Source: Desulfocurvibacter africanus subsp. africanus DSM 2603
GTDB taxonomy: Bacteria; Desulfobacterota; Desulfovibrionia; Desulfovibrionales; Desulfovibrionaceae
DNA length: 64,000 nucleotides
Direction: 5' to 3'
NCBI RefSeq assembly: GCF_000422545.1
Contig: NZ_KE383874.1
Span: forward strand, 119,214 to 183,213
The position numbers and the translations under genes are program-made. Positions within the stretch are counted from its first letter, which is position 1, and every line of letters starts with the position of its first letter. A model generated the notes under the pieces. It did no database searches. It was not told where the DNA came from and saw only the letters and a program-made list of their open reading frames with translations. Below, piece by piece: positions 1 through 9,344 of this stretch.

Positions 1-485
1 TACCCGTCTGGAGCAAGCCATACAAGGCCTCTCTCGGGCGTCCAGATGCGCGCGCGAGTCATGGCCTGGCAGAATGATACGCCGTAGGAGCCCGCGTTCA
101 TGGCCACGGCGCCGCCCACGCTGCCGGGAATGCCCGCCAACCCTTCCAGACCCGACAGACCATGCCGGGCGGCCCAGCCCAGCAGGAGCGGCAGGCGTAC
201 GCCGGCGCCGCAGCGAACCAGGATTTTGCCCTGGACCTCGCCCACGACCTCGGGGCCCTGCTCGAATTGCGGCCGGACCAGCAGCAGATCGAGCTCGCCG
301 TCCTTGGCCAGCAGGTTACTCCCCCAGCCGAGGACCAACGGACGTCCGCCCAAGCGCGCAAGTTCTCCGGCCAATCGGTCGAGCCCGGCTTCGCTGCCCA
401 CGCTGATCTCGGCCAGCGCGCGGCCGCCAAGCCTCAGGGTCGTGCGCTCGCTCAGGAGCGGTCCTTTGCCGATGATCAAATCCAT
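1..485 (-). CDS. murB: UDP-N-acetylenolpyruvoylglucosamine reductase MurB (C-terminus outside window)
   Basis: Cytoplasmic NADPH-dependent flavoenzyme that reduces UDP-GlcNAc-enolpyruvate to UDP-MurNAc, the second committed step of peptidoglycan precursor synthesis. The translated minus strand begins MDLIIGKGPLLSERTTLRLG and contains an FAD-binding-4 core: a GWGSNLL motif, then GLEGLAGIPGSVGGAVAMN, typical of MurB. About 161 codons are visible and the rest lies beyond base 1. The start at 485 is 16 nt downstream of the murC stop, in line with a dcw operon. No defect is visible in the part seen. Seen: FAD motifs and context. Known: family function. Confidence 0.93.
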   Translation of the reverse strand, partial: MDLIIGKGPLLSERTTLRLGGRALAEISVGSEAGLDRLAGELARLGGRPLVLGWGSNLLAKDGELDLLLVRPQFEQGPEVVGEVQGKILVRCGAGVRLPLLLGWAARHGLSGLEGLAGIPGSVGGAVAMNAGSYGVSFCQAMTRARIWTPERGLVWLAPDG

Positions 486-501
486 GCTGCTCCGGCTCCG
501 C

Positions 502-1866
502 CTAGGCCTTGTCCAGATAGTTCTGGCCCACTTGCCAAATATTGCCCGCGCCAAGGGTCAGAAGCACGTCTCCGGGCCTGAGCAGCCCAGGCAGGGCGGC
601 TTCCATTTCCTCGAAGTTCGGGAAGAAGCTCACATCCACCTTGCCGACCTGACGGATGCCCTGCGCCAGCGACAGGCCGCTCACGCCCGGAATGGGCGCC
701 TCGGACGCCGCATATATCTCCGTGAGCAGGAGCACGTCGGCGACGTCGAACACCTTGCAGAAATCGCCGAACAGGGCCTTGGTGCGCGTGAAGCGATGGG
801 GCTGGAAAGCCACCACGAGCCTGCGCTCGGGATAGCAATCCTTGGCCGTGGCAAGGGTGGCGCCGATCTCGGCCGGGTGATGGCCGTAATCGTCCACCAC
901 CAGGATTCCGCCCTTCTCGCCCTTGATCTCGAAGCGCCGCCCAACACCGCCGAACCTCTCCAGGCCCTGAAGGATGGCCTCCTTGGGCAAACCTGCTTCC
1001 AGGGCAACGCCGATGGCGGCCATTGAGTTGAGCACGTTGTGACGGCCGGGTTTGTTGAGCACCACATCGGCCCAATATTCCTCGTCCACGTAAAGTTTGA
1101 ATATGCAGCGCTCCTGGCAGCTCGTGATCTCGCCGCGGATGCGGTTTCCCGGGCGCAGGCCGTAGGTCATGATGCGCCGCCGGATTCCCGGAAGGATGCG
1201 TTCGACGCCGGGATCGTCGCCGCAGACCACGTTCACGCCATAGAAAGGCACCTTGTTCATGAACTCGGTGAAGGCCCGGTCGATGGCCTGCTGATCCGGG
1301 TAAAAGTCCAGGTGGTCGGCGTCCACGTTGGTCACGATGGTAATAATGGGCGCAAGCACGAGGAACGAGCCGTCGGACTCGTCGGCCTCGGCGATGAGGT
1401 ACTCGCCCTCGCCCAGATAGGCGTTGGCTCCCCAGGAATTGAGCCGCCCACCGATGATGACCGTGGGGTCCAGCCCTGCTGCGGTGAATATCTCGGCCAG
1501 CAGCGAGGTGGTCGTGGTCTTGCCATGGGTGCCGGCCACGGCGATGCCCGTGCGCAGGCGCATGAGTTCGGCGAGCATCTCGGCCCGTGGGATAACCGGA
1601 ATGCCGAGCCTGCGCGCTTCCTGCACCTCGGGGTTGGTCTCGGGTACGGCCGTGGACTTGACCACCACATGGGCGTTGCTCACGTTGGATGCGCCGTGGC
1701 CAAGGAAAACCTCTGCGCCAAGATCCTTGAGTCGCTTGGCCGCGGCGTTCATGGACAGGTCCGAGCCGGTCACTGCGTAACCGAGGTTCAGGAGCACCTC
1801 GGCGATACCGCTCATGCCCGAGCCGCCAATGCCTATCATATGAATGTTCTTTATGGTGTTCTTCAT
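502..1866 (-). CDS. murC: UDP-N-acetylmuramate--L-alanine ligase MurC
   Basis: ATP-dependent ligase that adds the first amino acid (L-Ala) to UDP-MurNAc in the cytoplasm. 454 aa. It starts with a Rossmann-like UDP-binding segment ([18 protein letters not shown]), followed by the Mur-ligase P-loop [13 protein letters not shown] and the central HxGR-type loop region ([19 protein letters not shown]); the C-terminal domain carries [10 protein letters not shown]. Length is normal for MurC. The reading frame is open further upstream, but the ATG at 1866 gives the canonical MurC N-terminus and sits 19 nt after the murG stop. Part of the dcw operon. Confidence 0.96.
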   Translation of the reverse strand: MKNTIKNIHMIGIGGSGMSGIAEVLLNLGYAVTGSDLSMNAAAKRLKDLGAEVFLGHGASNVSNAHVVVKSTAVPETNPEVQEARRLGIPVIPRAEMLAELMRLRTGIAVAGTHGKTTTTSLLAEIFTAAGLDPTVIIGGRLNSWGANAYLGEGEYLIAEADESDGSFLVLAPIITIVTNVDADHLDFYPDQQAIDRAFTEFMNKVPFYGVNVVCGDDPGVERILPGIRRRIMTYGLRPGNRIRGEITSCQERCIFKLYVDEEYWADVVLNKPGRHNVLNSMAAIGVALEAGLPKEAILQGLERFGGVGRRFEIKGEKGGILVVDDYGHHPAEIGATLATAKDCYPERRLVVAFQPHRFTRTKALFGDFCKVFDVADVLLLTEIYAASEAPIPGVSGLSLAQGIRQVGKVDVSFFPNFEEMEAALPGLLRPGDVLLTLGAGNIWQVGQNYLDKA

Positions 1867-1885
1867 CTTCTTTGCTTCCCAATCC

Positions 1886-2965
1886 TTAAATGCGCTCGGT
1901 CGCGGCGGCTTCCAGGGCGTCCGCCACGCGCGCCGCTGCGTCGGGCATGCCGAGCATGGCCGCGGACCTGCCCATCTCCATGAGGCGCTCGGGCTCAAGC
2001 AGCGGCTGAATGATAGTGAACAAGCCCGTTTCCGCCAGTTTCCTTTCGCTGACCATGACCGCGGCCCCACGCTCCGCCAGGGCTTGAGCATTCAAGGACT
2101 GGTGGTCATGGGTGGCATGCGGAAACGGAACCAGCACGCTGGGCTTACCAGCGACAGTCAATTCGGACAGAGTGGTTGCGCCTGCGCGGCAGATCACGAG
2201 ATCCGCCCAGCCGTAAGCGGCCGCCATATCCTTGATGAACGGGTCCACCTTTGCCGTGGTGTATCCCTGCGCGGCGTACGAGCGCCTGACGGATTCCAAG
2301 TCCTTTTCTCCGGTCTGGTGCCATAGCTCGATCCCTCCCTTGGCAAGCTTGGGCAGGTCGCTGACCACGGCGTCATTGAGGGTCTTGGACCCTTGGCTGC
2401 CGCCGAGGATAAGAATCCGCCTGCCCGTGGGACGCTGCTCGGTATTCCCGTCGCGCAATCCGCGAATGGCGGCGCGCACGGGATTGCCTGTCAGTTCGGT
2501 CTTGGCCTGATCGAAGCAATGGTGCTCGTCCGTGTAGCTGATGAGCACCATGCGCACATAGCGGCCCAGCACCCGATTTACCACGCCGGGCATGCTGTTC
2601 TGCTCGTGGATGAGCGTGGGGATGCCCAGCCACTTGGCGGCCAGCACGGGGCAAAACGAAGCGTAGCCGCCAAAGCCGATGACGGCCTGGGGCTTGTAAC
2701 GCCAGAGAACCCACAGTGATTCGAGCACGCTGCGGGTGATCCAGAAAATGGAGCCCACCGAACGCACGCCGCGGCCGATGACACCCCGAGCGGCCAACGC
2801 GCGGAAAGGGATGCCCGCTTCGGCGGCCATGCGGCCTTCAGGTCCGTAGGTGCCGCCAAGAAAGAGCAGCTCGCCGTCGGGATGGCGGCGCTTGATCTCT
2901 TCGGCTACGGCCAAGGCCGGGAAAATATGTCCACCGGTTCCGCCGGTGGTCAGCACGATACGCAT
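1886..2965 (-). CDS. murG: Undecaprenyl-PP-MurNAc-pentapeptide N-acetylglucosaminyltransferase MurG
   Basis: Peripheral membrane GT-B glycosyltransferase that converts lipid I to lipid II by adding GlcNAc on the inner face of the membrane. 359 aa. The N-terminal glycine-rich loop ([18 protein letters not shown]) and the second G-loop ([14 protein letters not shown]) are present, as is the UDP-GlcNAc donor segment ([24 protein letters not shown]). I chose the ATG at 2965 because it yields the standard MRIVLTTGG start; the frame extends upstream without support. It begins 4 nt after ftsW ends and is followed by murC. Confidence 0.96.
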   Translation of the reverse strand: MRIVLTTGGTGGHIFPALAVAEEIKRRHPDGELLFLGGTYGPEGRMAAEAGIPFRALAARGVIGRGVRSVGSIFWITRSVLESLWVLWRYKPQAVIGFGGYASFCPVLAAKWLGIPTLIHEQNSMPGVVNRVLGRYVRMVLISYTDEHHCFDQAKTELTGNPVRAAIRGLRDGNTEQRPTGRRILILGGSQGSKTLNDAVVSDLPKLAKGGIELWHQTGEKDLESVRRSYAAQGYTTAKVDPFIKDMAAAYGWADLVICRAGATTLSELTVAGKPSVLVPFPHATHDHQSLNAQALAERGAAVMVSERKLAETGLFTIIQPLLEPERLMEMGRSAAMLGMPDAAARVADALEAAATERI

Positions 2966-2969
2966 GAAC

Positions 2970-4085
2970 CTATCCCTCGTTCCGCGACAAGTTGAGCAAA
3001 AGGCCGAGCGTAGCGAAAGAGACCACAAGGTTGCTGCCGCCATAGCTCAGGAAAGGCATTGGCACTCCCTTGGGAGGAGCCGCGCCCAGGACCACGGCCA
3101 TATTGAGCACGAAGCCAAGTCCCAGCACGCTGGTCAGCCCAAAGGCAAACAGCCTGTCGCGCAGGTCGCTGCGCGACCAGGCAATCACGAAACCGCGCCA
3201 GAGCAGCACGCCGACGAGCAGAAACAAGGCGGACACGCCTATGAAGCCCAGCTCCTCGCCGATGACCGCCACAAGGAAATCGTTGTGCGCCTCGGGCAGG
3301 AAGAAGAGCTTCTGCTTGCCTGCACCCAGGCCCACCCCGAAAATATGGCCAGAGCCCAGGGCATACAGGGACTGCACGAGCTGGTAGCCGGTATCGAGCG
3401 GGTCCACGAAGGGATCCACGAAGGCGAACACGCGACGCATGCGGTTTGGCGACTGGCTCACGAGCACAACGGCGGCGCAGGCCGCGGCTATGCCCACTGC
3501 GCCCAGGTGCGTCAGCCGCACCCCGCCGGCCAGGGCCATCAGCAACATGAGCAGGAACAGGAATGAAGCGCCGCCGAAATCCGGCTGCATGAGCAGCAGT
3601 CCTGCAAGAATGCCGGTAACGAGCAGCGGCGGGACCATGGCCACACTGAAACGGCCCAGAAGGTCCTGCTTGGCGCTGTAGAAGTTGGCCAAGTAAACTA
3701 CCAGGGCCAGCTTGGCCAGCTCCAGCGGCTGCATGACGAACGATCCGAGCCGCAGCCAGCGGAAAGCGCCGTTGGCCTCGTGACGCAAGGGGCTCCACAG
3801 GGCAAGAGCCAGCAGGAAGATGGCCCCCACGATCCAGAGATAACTTAGCGAATACAGGCGCTCGCGCGGGAAAACCCAGGCGATGGTCATGATGAACAAC
3901 CCGGCCACGGAAAAGCCGGCCTGCCGGATGAAGAAATGGTACTTGTTGCCCATGTACTTCTCGGCCATGACCCCGCTGGCGGAAAGCACCATGACCAGTC
4001 CCAGGCCCAACAGGACCAAGGCCGCGGCCAGGAGCAGGTAGTCGAACCCCCTGCGCTCCATGCGTTCCGCCCTGCGCTCGTTCAT
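2970..4085 (-). CDS. ftsW: SEDS-family lipid II polymerase / cell-division protein FtsW
   Basis: Polytopic inner-membrane SEDS protein that polymerises lipid II at the division septum together with a class B PBP (here the FtsI encoded in the same cluster). 371 aa with about ten hydrophobic segments. Typical SEDS signatures are visible: MQPLELAKLALVVYLANF in the first half, and the C-terminal GVPMPFLSYGGSNLV. Its ATG overlaps the murD stop by 4 nt (ATGA), so translation is probably coupled. RodA would look similar; placement between murD and murG supports FtsW. Confidence 0.94.
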   Translation of the reverse strand: MNERRAERMERRGFDYLLLAAALVLLGLGLVMVLSASGVMAEKYMGNKYHFFIRQAGFSVAGLFIMTIAWVFPRERLYSLSYLWIVGAIFLLALALWSPLRHEANGAFRWLRLGSFVMQPLELAKLALVVYLANFYSAKQDLLGRFSVAMVPPLLVTGILAGLLLMQPDFGGASFLFLLMLLMALAGGVRLTHLGAVGIAAACAAVVLVSQSPNRMRRVFAFVDPFVDPLDTGYQLVQSLYALGSGHIFGVGLGAGKQKLFFLPEAHNDFLVAVIGEELGFIGVSALFLLVGVLLWRGFVIAWSRSDLRDRLFAFGLTSVLGLGFVLNMAVVLGAAPPKGVPMPFLSYGGSNLVVSFATLGLLLNLSRNEG

Positions 4086-5389
4086 GCCTTGCTTCCCGCT
4101 CCAGACAAGCCCCGGGCGATGCGCTGGAAGTCGTCGCCCCTGGCCTTGTAGTCCTTGTACAGGTCGAAACTCGCCGTGGCCGGAGAGAGCAGGATCACAT
4201 CCCCGGGCTGTGCCTCGGCGTACAGACGCTTCACCGCAGGCTCCAGCGTCGGTTCCCAGAACAGGGGCACGTGCCCCTGCCAGGCGCCCTCGAACACCTC
4301 GCGAGCTTTGCCGAACAAGCCCACGGACTTGACCCGGTCTTTAAGCAGCGGCACCAGAGCGGCCACATCGCCGCCCTTCCACACCCCACCGGCAAGCAGG
4401 CGCACGGGCCGATCAAAGGCCGTAATGGCCGCTGCCATGGCGTCGATGGTCGTGGCCTTGGAGTCGTCCACGAAGAGCACGCCGCCGGTCTCGATGACCG
4501 GTTCGATGCGGTGCGAAAGCGGCTTGAAGCTCATGACCGCCGCGCGGGCCTGGTCATCGCTCACGCCGAAAGCCCGACAGGCCAGCCAGGCGGCCTCCAT
4601 GTTGGCTTTGTTATGCACGCCGAGCAGCCGGGCGCCTTCGAAGCGGTTGCTGGGAACATAGTAGACGCGCTTGGCCTTGGTGAAGCCGCGCGCCTCCAGT
4701 TCGTCCTTCATGTTAAGCGGAGCAATGGCCAGATCCTGCTCGGTCTGGCGTGCGAACAGCTTGAGCTTGGCCTCCAGGTACTCTTCCATGGACTCGTGAT
4801 AGTCCAGATGGTTGGCCGAGAAGTTCAGCAGCACGCCCACATGGGGTTTGAAAGTCCGGCAGTTCTGCAACTGGAAGCTGGAAACTTCCAGCACGAGGAT
4901 GTCCGCGCGCTCGCCGCCCAGGAGGTACTCCGAGAGGGGCGTGCCTATGTTGCCGCCCACGAAGACCCGTTTGCCGGACTCCCTGAGGATATGTCCGCAC
5001 AGGCTTACGGTGGTGGTCTTGCCGTTGGTGCCGGTCACGGCCAGAATGGGTTCGCTCACGAACCAGGAAGCCAGCTCCAGCTCGCTGACGACCTTGCGCT
5101 CGGGCATGTCGCCCAGCAGATGGCCCATCTTGCGCACGGGCACTCCCGGGCTGACCACCACGAGGTCCACGCCCGCGAACTGCTCCGGCGTGTGCTCGCC
5201 GATCTGCATGTCGATGCCTTTGTCCGCGGCGAAGCGGCGCACATCCTCGCCCGGATCCTTGCGCTCCAGCCAGCGCACTTTGGCGCCAAGGGACACCAGC
5301 AGTGTGGCCGCGGCGGTTCCGGAACTGCCAGCACCCAAAACGACCGCCTGATAACCCGCCAATTGCCCAGCATGTATGAGTTCGCGCAT
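4082..5389 (-). CDS. murD: UDP-N-acetylmuramoyl-L-alanine--D-glutamate ligase MurD
   Basis: Cytoplasmic Mur ligase that adds D-glutamate to UDP-MurNAc-L-Ala. 435 aa. An N-terminal Rossmann motif (VVLGAGSSGTAAATLL) is followed by the P-loop VTGTNGKTTTVSLCG, then NFSANHLDYHESMEEY, and a C-terminal DDSKATTIDAMAAAI motif characteristic of MurD. The end overlaps the ftsW start by 4 nt; the start lies 16 nt past mraY. All three Mur-ligase domains are present. Confidence 0.96.
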   Translation of the reverse strand: MRELIHAGQLAGYQAVVLGAGSSGTAAATLLVSLGAKVRWLERKDPGEDVRRFAADKGIDMQIGEHTPEQFAGVDLVVVSPGVPVRKMGHLLGDMPERKVVSELELASWFVSEPILAVTGTNGKTTTVSLCGHILRESGKRVFVGGNIGTPLSEYLLGGERADILVLEVSSFQLQNCRTFKPHVGVLLNFSANHLDYHESMEEYLEAKLKLFARQTEQDLAIAPLNMKDELEARGFTKAKRVYYVPSNRFEGARLLGVHNKANMEAAWLACRAFGVSDDQARAAVMSFKPLSHRIEPVIETGGVLFVDDSKATTIDAMAAAITAFDRPVRLLAGGVWKGGDVAALVPLLKDRVKSVGLFGKAREVFEGAWQGHVPLFWEPTLEPAVKRLYAEAQPGDVILLSPATASFDLYKDYKARGDDFQRIARGLSGAGSKA

Positions 5390-5405
5390 GGTTCGCTTTC
5401 CTCCC

Positions 5406-6482
5406 CTAGCGCAGCTTGAGCGTGCTCAGGGCCACCAAGGCCAGGAGCACGGATAGTATCCAAAAACGGATGATGATCTTGGACTCGGGAATACCCTTGA
5501 GCTCGAAGTGGTGGTGCAGCGGGGCCATGCGGAAAATGCGCTTGCCCCCGGACATCTTGAAGTAGCTGACCTGCAGGATGACCGAAATGGTCTCCACCAC
5601 GAACAGTCCGCCCACCACGAGCAACAGCAGCTCCTGCTTGGCCAGCACGGCGATGAAGCCCAGGGTTCCGCCGAGTGACAGCGAGCCCACGTCGCCCATG
5701 AAGACTTGGGCCGGATAGGCATTGAACCACAAGAAGCCCAGCCCGGCGCCCACGAGCGCCGCGCAGAACACGGCCACCTCGCCCACGCCCGGCACGTAAG
5801 CCACTTGGAGATAGTTGGCCAGGTTCACGTTGCCGGCCACGTAGACGAAGACCGTGAAGACCACGCTGACCACCACCGTGGGCACGATGGCCAAGCCGTC
5901 CAGGCCGTCGGTGAGGTTCACGCCGTTGCTCGATCCGACCATGACCAGAACAGCGAAAGGTAGATAAAGCCAAGCCAAGTCAGGAGTGAAGTCCTTGAAG
6001 AAGGGCATGGCCAGTTTGGTGGAGTAGGCCGGATGATCGATAAGCAGCACGAGCACGAGGCCGGCCACGGCTAACTGGCCCAAAAGCTTGGTCCGCGCCG
6101 AGAGCCCCAGGTTGCGCTTGCGCTTGATTTTGAGGAAATCGTCCAGGAAGCCCACCAGGCCGAAACCCAGGAACACGATGATGCACAACCAGATATGAAT
6201 GTTGGTCAGATCGGCCCACAGGAGCACGCTGGGCACCAGGCTCGCGGCGATGAGCATGCCGCCCATGGTGGGCGTGCCGGCTTTGGCTTTATGCGCCGCC
6301 ACGTCCTCCAGGATGTACTGGCCGAACTTGATTCTCTTGAGCCAGCGTATCATGAGCGGGCCGAAGAGGATGGAAATGAGCAGCGCCGTAAGCAGCGCAT
6401 AGATGGACCGGAACGTGATGTACCGGAAAACGTTGAAGGCGCTGATCTCGCCAGCGAGGGGATACAGAAGATGATAGATCAT
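5406..6482 (-). CDS. mraY: Phospho-N-acetylmuramoyl-pentapeptide-transferase MraY
   Basis: Integral membrane enzyme that transfers phospho-MurNAc-pentapeptide from UDP to undecaprenyl phosphate, making lipid I. 358 aa with about ten transmembrane segments. Signatures seen: [12 protein letters not shown], the acidic [16 protein letters not shown] motif, [13 protein letters not shown], the [19 protein letters not shown] motif and the C-terminal [10 protein letters not shown] loop. The start overlaps the murF stop by 4 nt. Complete and ordinary. Confidence 0.97.
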   Translation of the reverse strand: MIYHLLYPLAGEISAFNVFRYITFRSIYALLTALLISILFGPLMIRWLKRIKFGQYILEDVAAHKAKAGTPTMGGMLIAASLVPSVLLWADLTNIHIWLCIIVFLGFGLVGFLDDFLKIKRKRNLGLSARTKLLGQLAVAGLVLVLLIDHPAYSTKLAMPFFKDFTPDLAWLYLPFAVLVMVGSSNGVNLTDGLDGLAIVPTVVVSVVFTVFVYVAGNVNLANYLQVAYVPGVGEVAVFCAALVGAGLGFLWFNAYPAQVFMGDVGSLSLGGTLGFIAVLAKQELLLLVVGGLFVVETISVILQVSYFKMSGGKRIFRMAPLHHHFELKGIPESKIIIRFWILSVLLALVALSTLKLR

Positions 6483-7885
6483 TGCCCGGCTCCTCCATTC
6501 GAGCCGTAGCTGCTGCGTAAGGCGGTAACGAACTCTTCCATGCGGCTGGACCTGGAACCCTTGGCCAGGATGACGGTTCCGGCCTGCTCCTTGGTCAATC
6601 CGAGGTCTTCCAGCACCGGCGCCAGTTCCGCCCCGGCGCGAACTTCCTGAAACCGGCCCTTGAAGCCGGCCTGTACCAGTCCCCTGGCTACGGCCTTGGC
6701 GAATCCTCCGCGGTAGACGACCGCCGCACAGCCCGAGGCCGCGGCTCGTTCGCCAAGCCTGACGTGCTCGGCCTCGGCCTCGGAGCCCAGTTCGAGCATA
6801 TCGCCCAGCACAAGCACCAGGGGCCGGTTGCCGGCAAGCTCCGTTGCGGCTTGAATCGCCCTGCTCATGGACAGGGGATTCGCGTTGTACGTGTCGTCGA
6901 TCAGGGTTCCGAAGCCCAGATGATGCGCCGCGAAGCGCTGGTCCGGCAATTGTGCCTTGGCCAGGGCCTGCACGATGGACCCCGCGCTCATGCCCAGGCG
7001 GTAGGCCGCCGATGCCGCGGCCACCACATTCTCGGCGAAATGTGCGCCCAGAAAGGGCAGGTCGACTTCCAACCGTTCATCCTCAAGACGCAGGAGGAAC
7101 ACGCCGCCCTGCTGCGAGGGACCAAGGTAGGTGCAGAAGTATGGCGCTTTCTCATTCTGCGTGCTCATGGCCTGGACGCTTGGGAAAATGCGCTGCGCGG
7201 CCTCCCACAACTCGGGATAATCCCGGTTCACGATGGCTGCGCCGCCGCGGCGCACGGATGTCAGCAAGTGGGCCTTGGCCTTGGCCACTCCACGCAGACT
7301 GCCCAGCCCTTCAAGATGTGCCGGACCGATATTATGGATCACGGCCAGATCGGGAGATGCAATGGGAGCCAGCTCCTCCATGTCGCCCTGGCGGCTGATG
7401 CCGACCTCCATGACCCAAACGTCCTCCTCACCGCTGGCGGCGAGCATGGACAAAGGCAGCCCGATCTGGTTGTTCAAATTCTTGTGGTTCTTGGCCACAC
7501 TCATCTCGGCGGCCAAGGTTTGAGCGATCAGCTCCTTGACCGTGGTCTTGCCGGCCGAACCCGTAACCGCCACCACGCGGCTCTGCACGCTGCCACGCCA
7601 GGCCACGGCCAGGTCGCCCAGGGCCTTGCACGTGTCCCGCACCAGGAGCACCGGCGCGCCATCCACTTCGGGCAAGGGCCTCTGGGCCAGGACGGCCACG
7701 GCGCCCTTGCGCACGGCGTCCGCCGCAAAGCTGTGACCGTCGACGCGCTCGCCCGGCAGGCAAACGAACAGGTCGCCGGGCTGGACCACGCGGCTGTCGA
7801 TCTGCACGCGGGTCACCGTGCGTCCGTCGGTCTGCTCGCCCAAGGCGTTCAGAACCGTTGCGATGCGCGAAAGCTCCATCTTCAT
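6479..7885 (-). CDS. murF: UDP-MurNAc-tripeptide--D-alanyl-D-alanine ligase MurF
   Basis: Adds the D-Ala-D-Ala dipeptide to UDP-MurNAc-tripeptide, completing the stem pentapeptide. 468 aa. The P-loop reads [18 protein letters not shown], with [18 protein letters not shown] downstream and a C-terminal [16 protein letters not shown] motif typical of MurF. The start overlaps murE by 4 nt and the end overlaps mraY by 4 nt, so murE-murF-mraY are probably translationally coupled. Length is normal. Confidence 0.96.
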   Translation of the reverse strand: MKMELSRIATVLNALGEQTDGRTVTRVQIDSRVVQPGDLFVCLPGERVDGHSFAADAVRKGAVAVLAQRPLPEVDGAPVLLVRDTCKALGDLAVAWRGSVQSRVVAVTGSAGKTTVKELIAQTLAAEMSVAKNHKNLNNQIGLPLSMLAASGEEDVWVMEVGISRQGDMEELAPIASPDLAVIHNIGPAHLEGLGSLRGVAKAKAHLLTSVRRGGAAIVNRDYPELWEAAQRIFPSVQAMSTQNEKAPYFCTYLGPSQQGGVFLLRLEDERLEVDLPFLGAHFAENVVAAASAAYRLGMSAGSIVQALAKAQLPDQRFAAHHLGFGTLIDDTYNANPLSMSRAIQAATELAGNRPLVLVLGDMLELGSEAEAEHVRLGERAAASGCAAVVYRGGFAKAVARGLVQAGFKGRFQEVRAGAELAPVLEDLGLTKEQAGTVILAKGSRSSRMEEFVTALRSSYGSNGGAGQ

Positions 7886-9339
7886 CCGAGCAACTCCCTC
7901 ACCACCTGCTGGTCGCTAAAGGGATGCTTCACATCCCCGATCTGCTGGTAGGGCTCATGTCCCTTGCCGGCGACGACCAGAGCGTCCTCCGCGGTCAGTC
8001 CCTCCAGGGCCAAGGCGATCGCCTTGCGCCTGTCAGGCTCGATGACCACCCGCGCGCAGCCGGACAGGCCCGGCTTCACGTCCTCGATGATGGCGAGCGG
8101 GTCCTCATGGCGCGGGTTGTCCGAGGTAAGCACGGCCACATCGGCATGACGGCATACGGCTTGGCCCATGAGCGGCCGCTTGGCCCGGTCGCGATTCCCG
8201 CCGCAGCCGAACACGCACACGAGCCTGCGCACGCCCAGGGCCTTGACCGCCGAAAGCACGTTGACCAGGGCGTCGGGCGTGTGAGCATAGTCCACGAATA
8301 CGTTCAGGCCGTGCGGGTTGGTCACGCGCTCCAAGCGGCCGGAGACGCCGGTGAATCCGGCCAGGGCCTGCATGTCGGACTCGCGGAGTCCGAGCTTGAA
8401 GCCCACGCCCATGGCCGCCAGGAGGTTCATGGCGTTGTGCCGGCCCACTAGCGGCGAGACCAGCTCGAAACGTCGCCCCTCGAACTCGACGGCCAGTTCC
8501 AGGCCCGCGGCGCTCATGGCGCGGATCTCGGCGCGGATTGCCGGCATGCCCACGGGAGGCGTCTCCAGGCCATAACCGAGCACGGACCGACCGGCGCTCA
8601 GGCCCTCCCGCAGGAGGCGCAGACCGTAGGGATCTTCGTAGTTGACGACCCAGGCCTTGCCCTCTTTGGGCAATTCGCGGAACAGCCGCGCCTTGGCCTG
8701 GAAGTACGTCTCCATATCCTTATGATAATCCAGATGGTCCTGGGTCAGGTTGGTCAGCACTGCGGCGTCATACGCAAGACCCGCCACTCGCTGCTGATCC
8801 AGGGCGTGGGAAGAAACTTCCATGACCGCCAAATCCACTTCGGCCTTGTCCATCCTGGCCAGCATCTCGTGCAGGCTGAGGCAGTCCGGAGTGGTCAGCG
8901 GCGCGTCCATGCTGAAGCCGGGCCAGCGGTAGCTCACGGTGCCCAGCACTCCGACCTTGCGGCCGGAGCCGCCGAAGAGCTGTTCAAGGATATAGGAAAT
9001 AGTCGTCTTGCCGTTGGTGCCGGTAACACCTACGAGTTTGTAACCGTGACCGGCCGTGCCGAAAGCGGCCTGGGCCAGATCGCCCAGGGCTTGGCGCGGG
9101 TCGTCGTGGGTCACCAGCCTGGCCGTAGCTCCTTCTGGCAGGCGCACGCCTGGAGCGGCCACAATCCAGGCCGCGCCACGCGCAAGGGCGTCAGGAATGA
9201 AGCCCGCGCCATCGGCCTGGGGACCGGGTACCGCCACGAACACGTCGCCCGCGCCGACCTTGCCCGAATGCGCACGGACGGGCCGTCCGGCGCGCACGGC
9301 CGCTAGCAGTTCTTTCCATGAGACATCAACCGAATGCAT
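7882..9339 (-). CDS. murE: UDP-MurNAc-L-Ala-D-Glu--meso-DAP ligase MurE
   Basis: Adds the third amino acid of the peptidoglycan stem peptide. 485 aa. The P-loop is VTGTNGKTTISYILEQL; the YAHTPDALVNVL motif and the substrate-selecting TSDNPRHEDP loop follow. DNPR is the signature of meso-diaminopimelate-adding MurE enzymes (lysine-adding forms have a different loop), which points to a Gram-negative type wall. The end overlaps murF by 4 nt; the start is 5 nt after ftsI. Confidence 0.96.
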   Translation of the reverse strand: MHSVDVSWKELLAAVRAGRPVRAHSGKVGAGDVFVAVPGPQADGAGFIPDALARGAAWIVAAPGVRLPEGATARLVTHDDPRQALGDLAQAAFGTAGHGYKLVGVTGTNGKTTISYILEQLFGGSGRKVGVLGTVSYRWPGFSMDAPLTTPDCLSLHEMLARMDKAEVDLAVMEVSSHALDQQRVAGLAYDAAVLTNLTQDHLDYHKDMETYFQAKARLFRELPKEGKAWVVNYEDPYGLRLLREGLSAGRSVLGYGLETPPVGMPAIRAEIRAMSAAGLELAVEFEGRRFELVSPLVGRHNAMNLLAAMGVGFKLGLRESDMQALAGFTGVSGRLERVTNPHGLNVFVDYAHTPDALVNVLSAVKALGVRRLVCVFGCGGNRDRAKRPLMGQAVCRHADVAVLTSDNPRHEDPLAIIEDVKPGLSGCARVVIEPDRRKAIALALEGLTAEDALVVAGKGHEPYQQIGDVKHPFSDQQVVRELLG

Positions 9340-9344
9340 ATGCT

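Noticed and set aside
476-1882. Long 468-codon frame overlapping murC in another frame
   Set aside because: Arginine/proline-rich antisense-type composition with no domain; murC occupies the same bases with all motifs.
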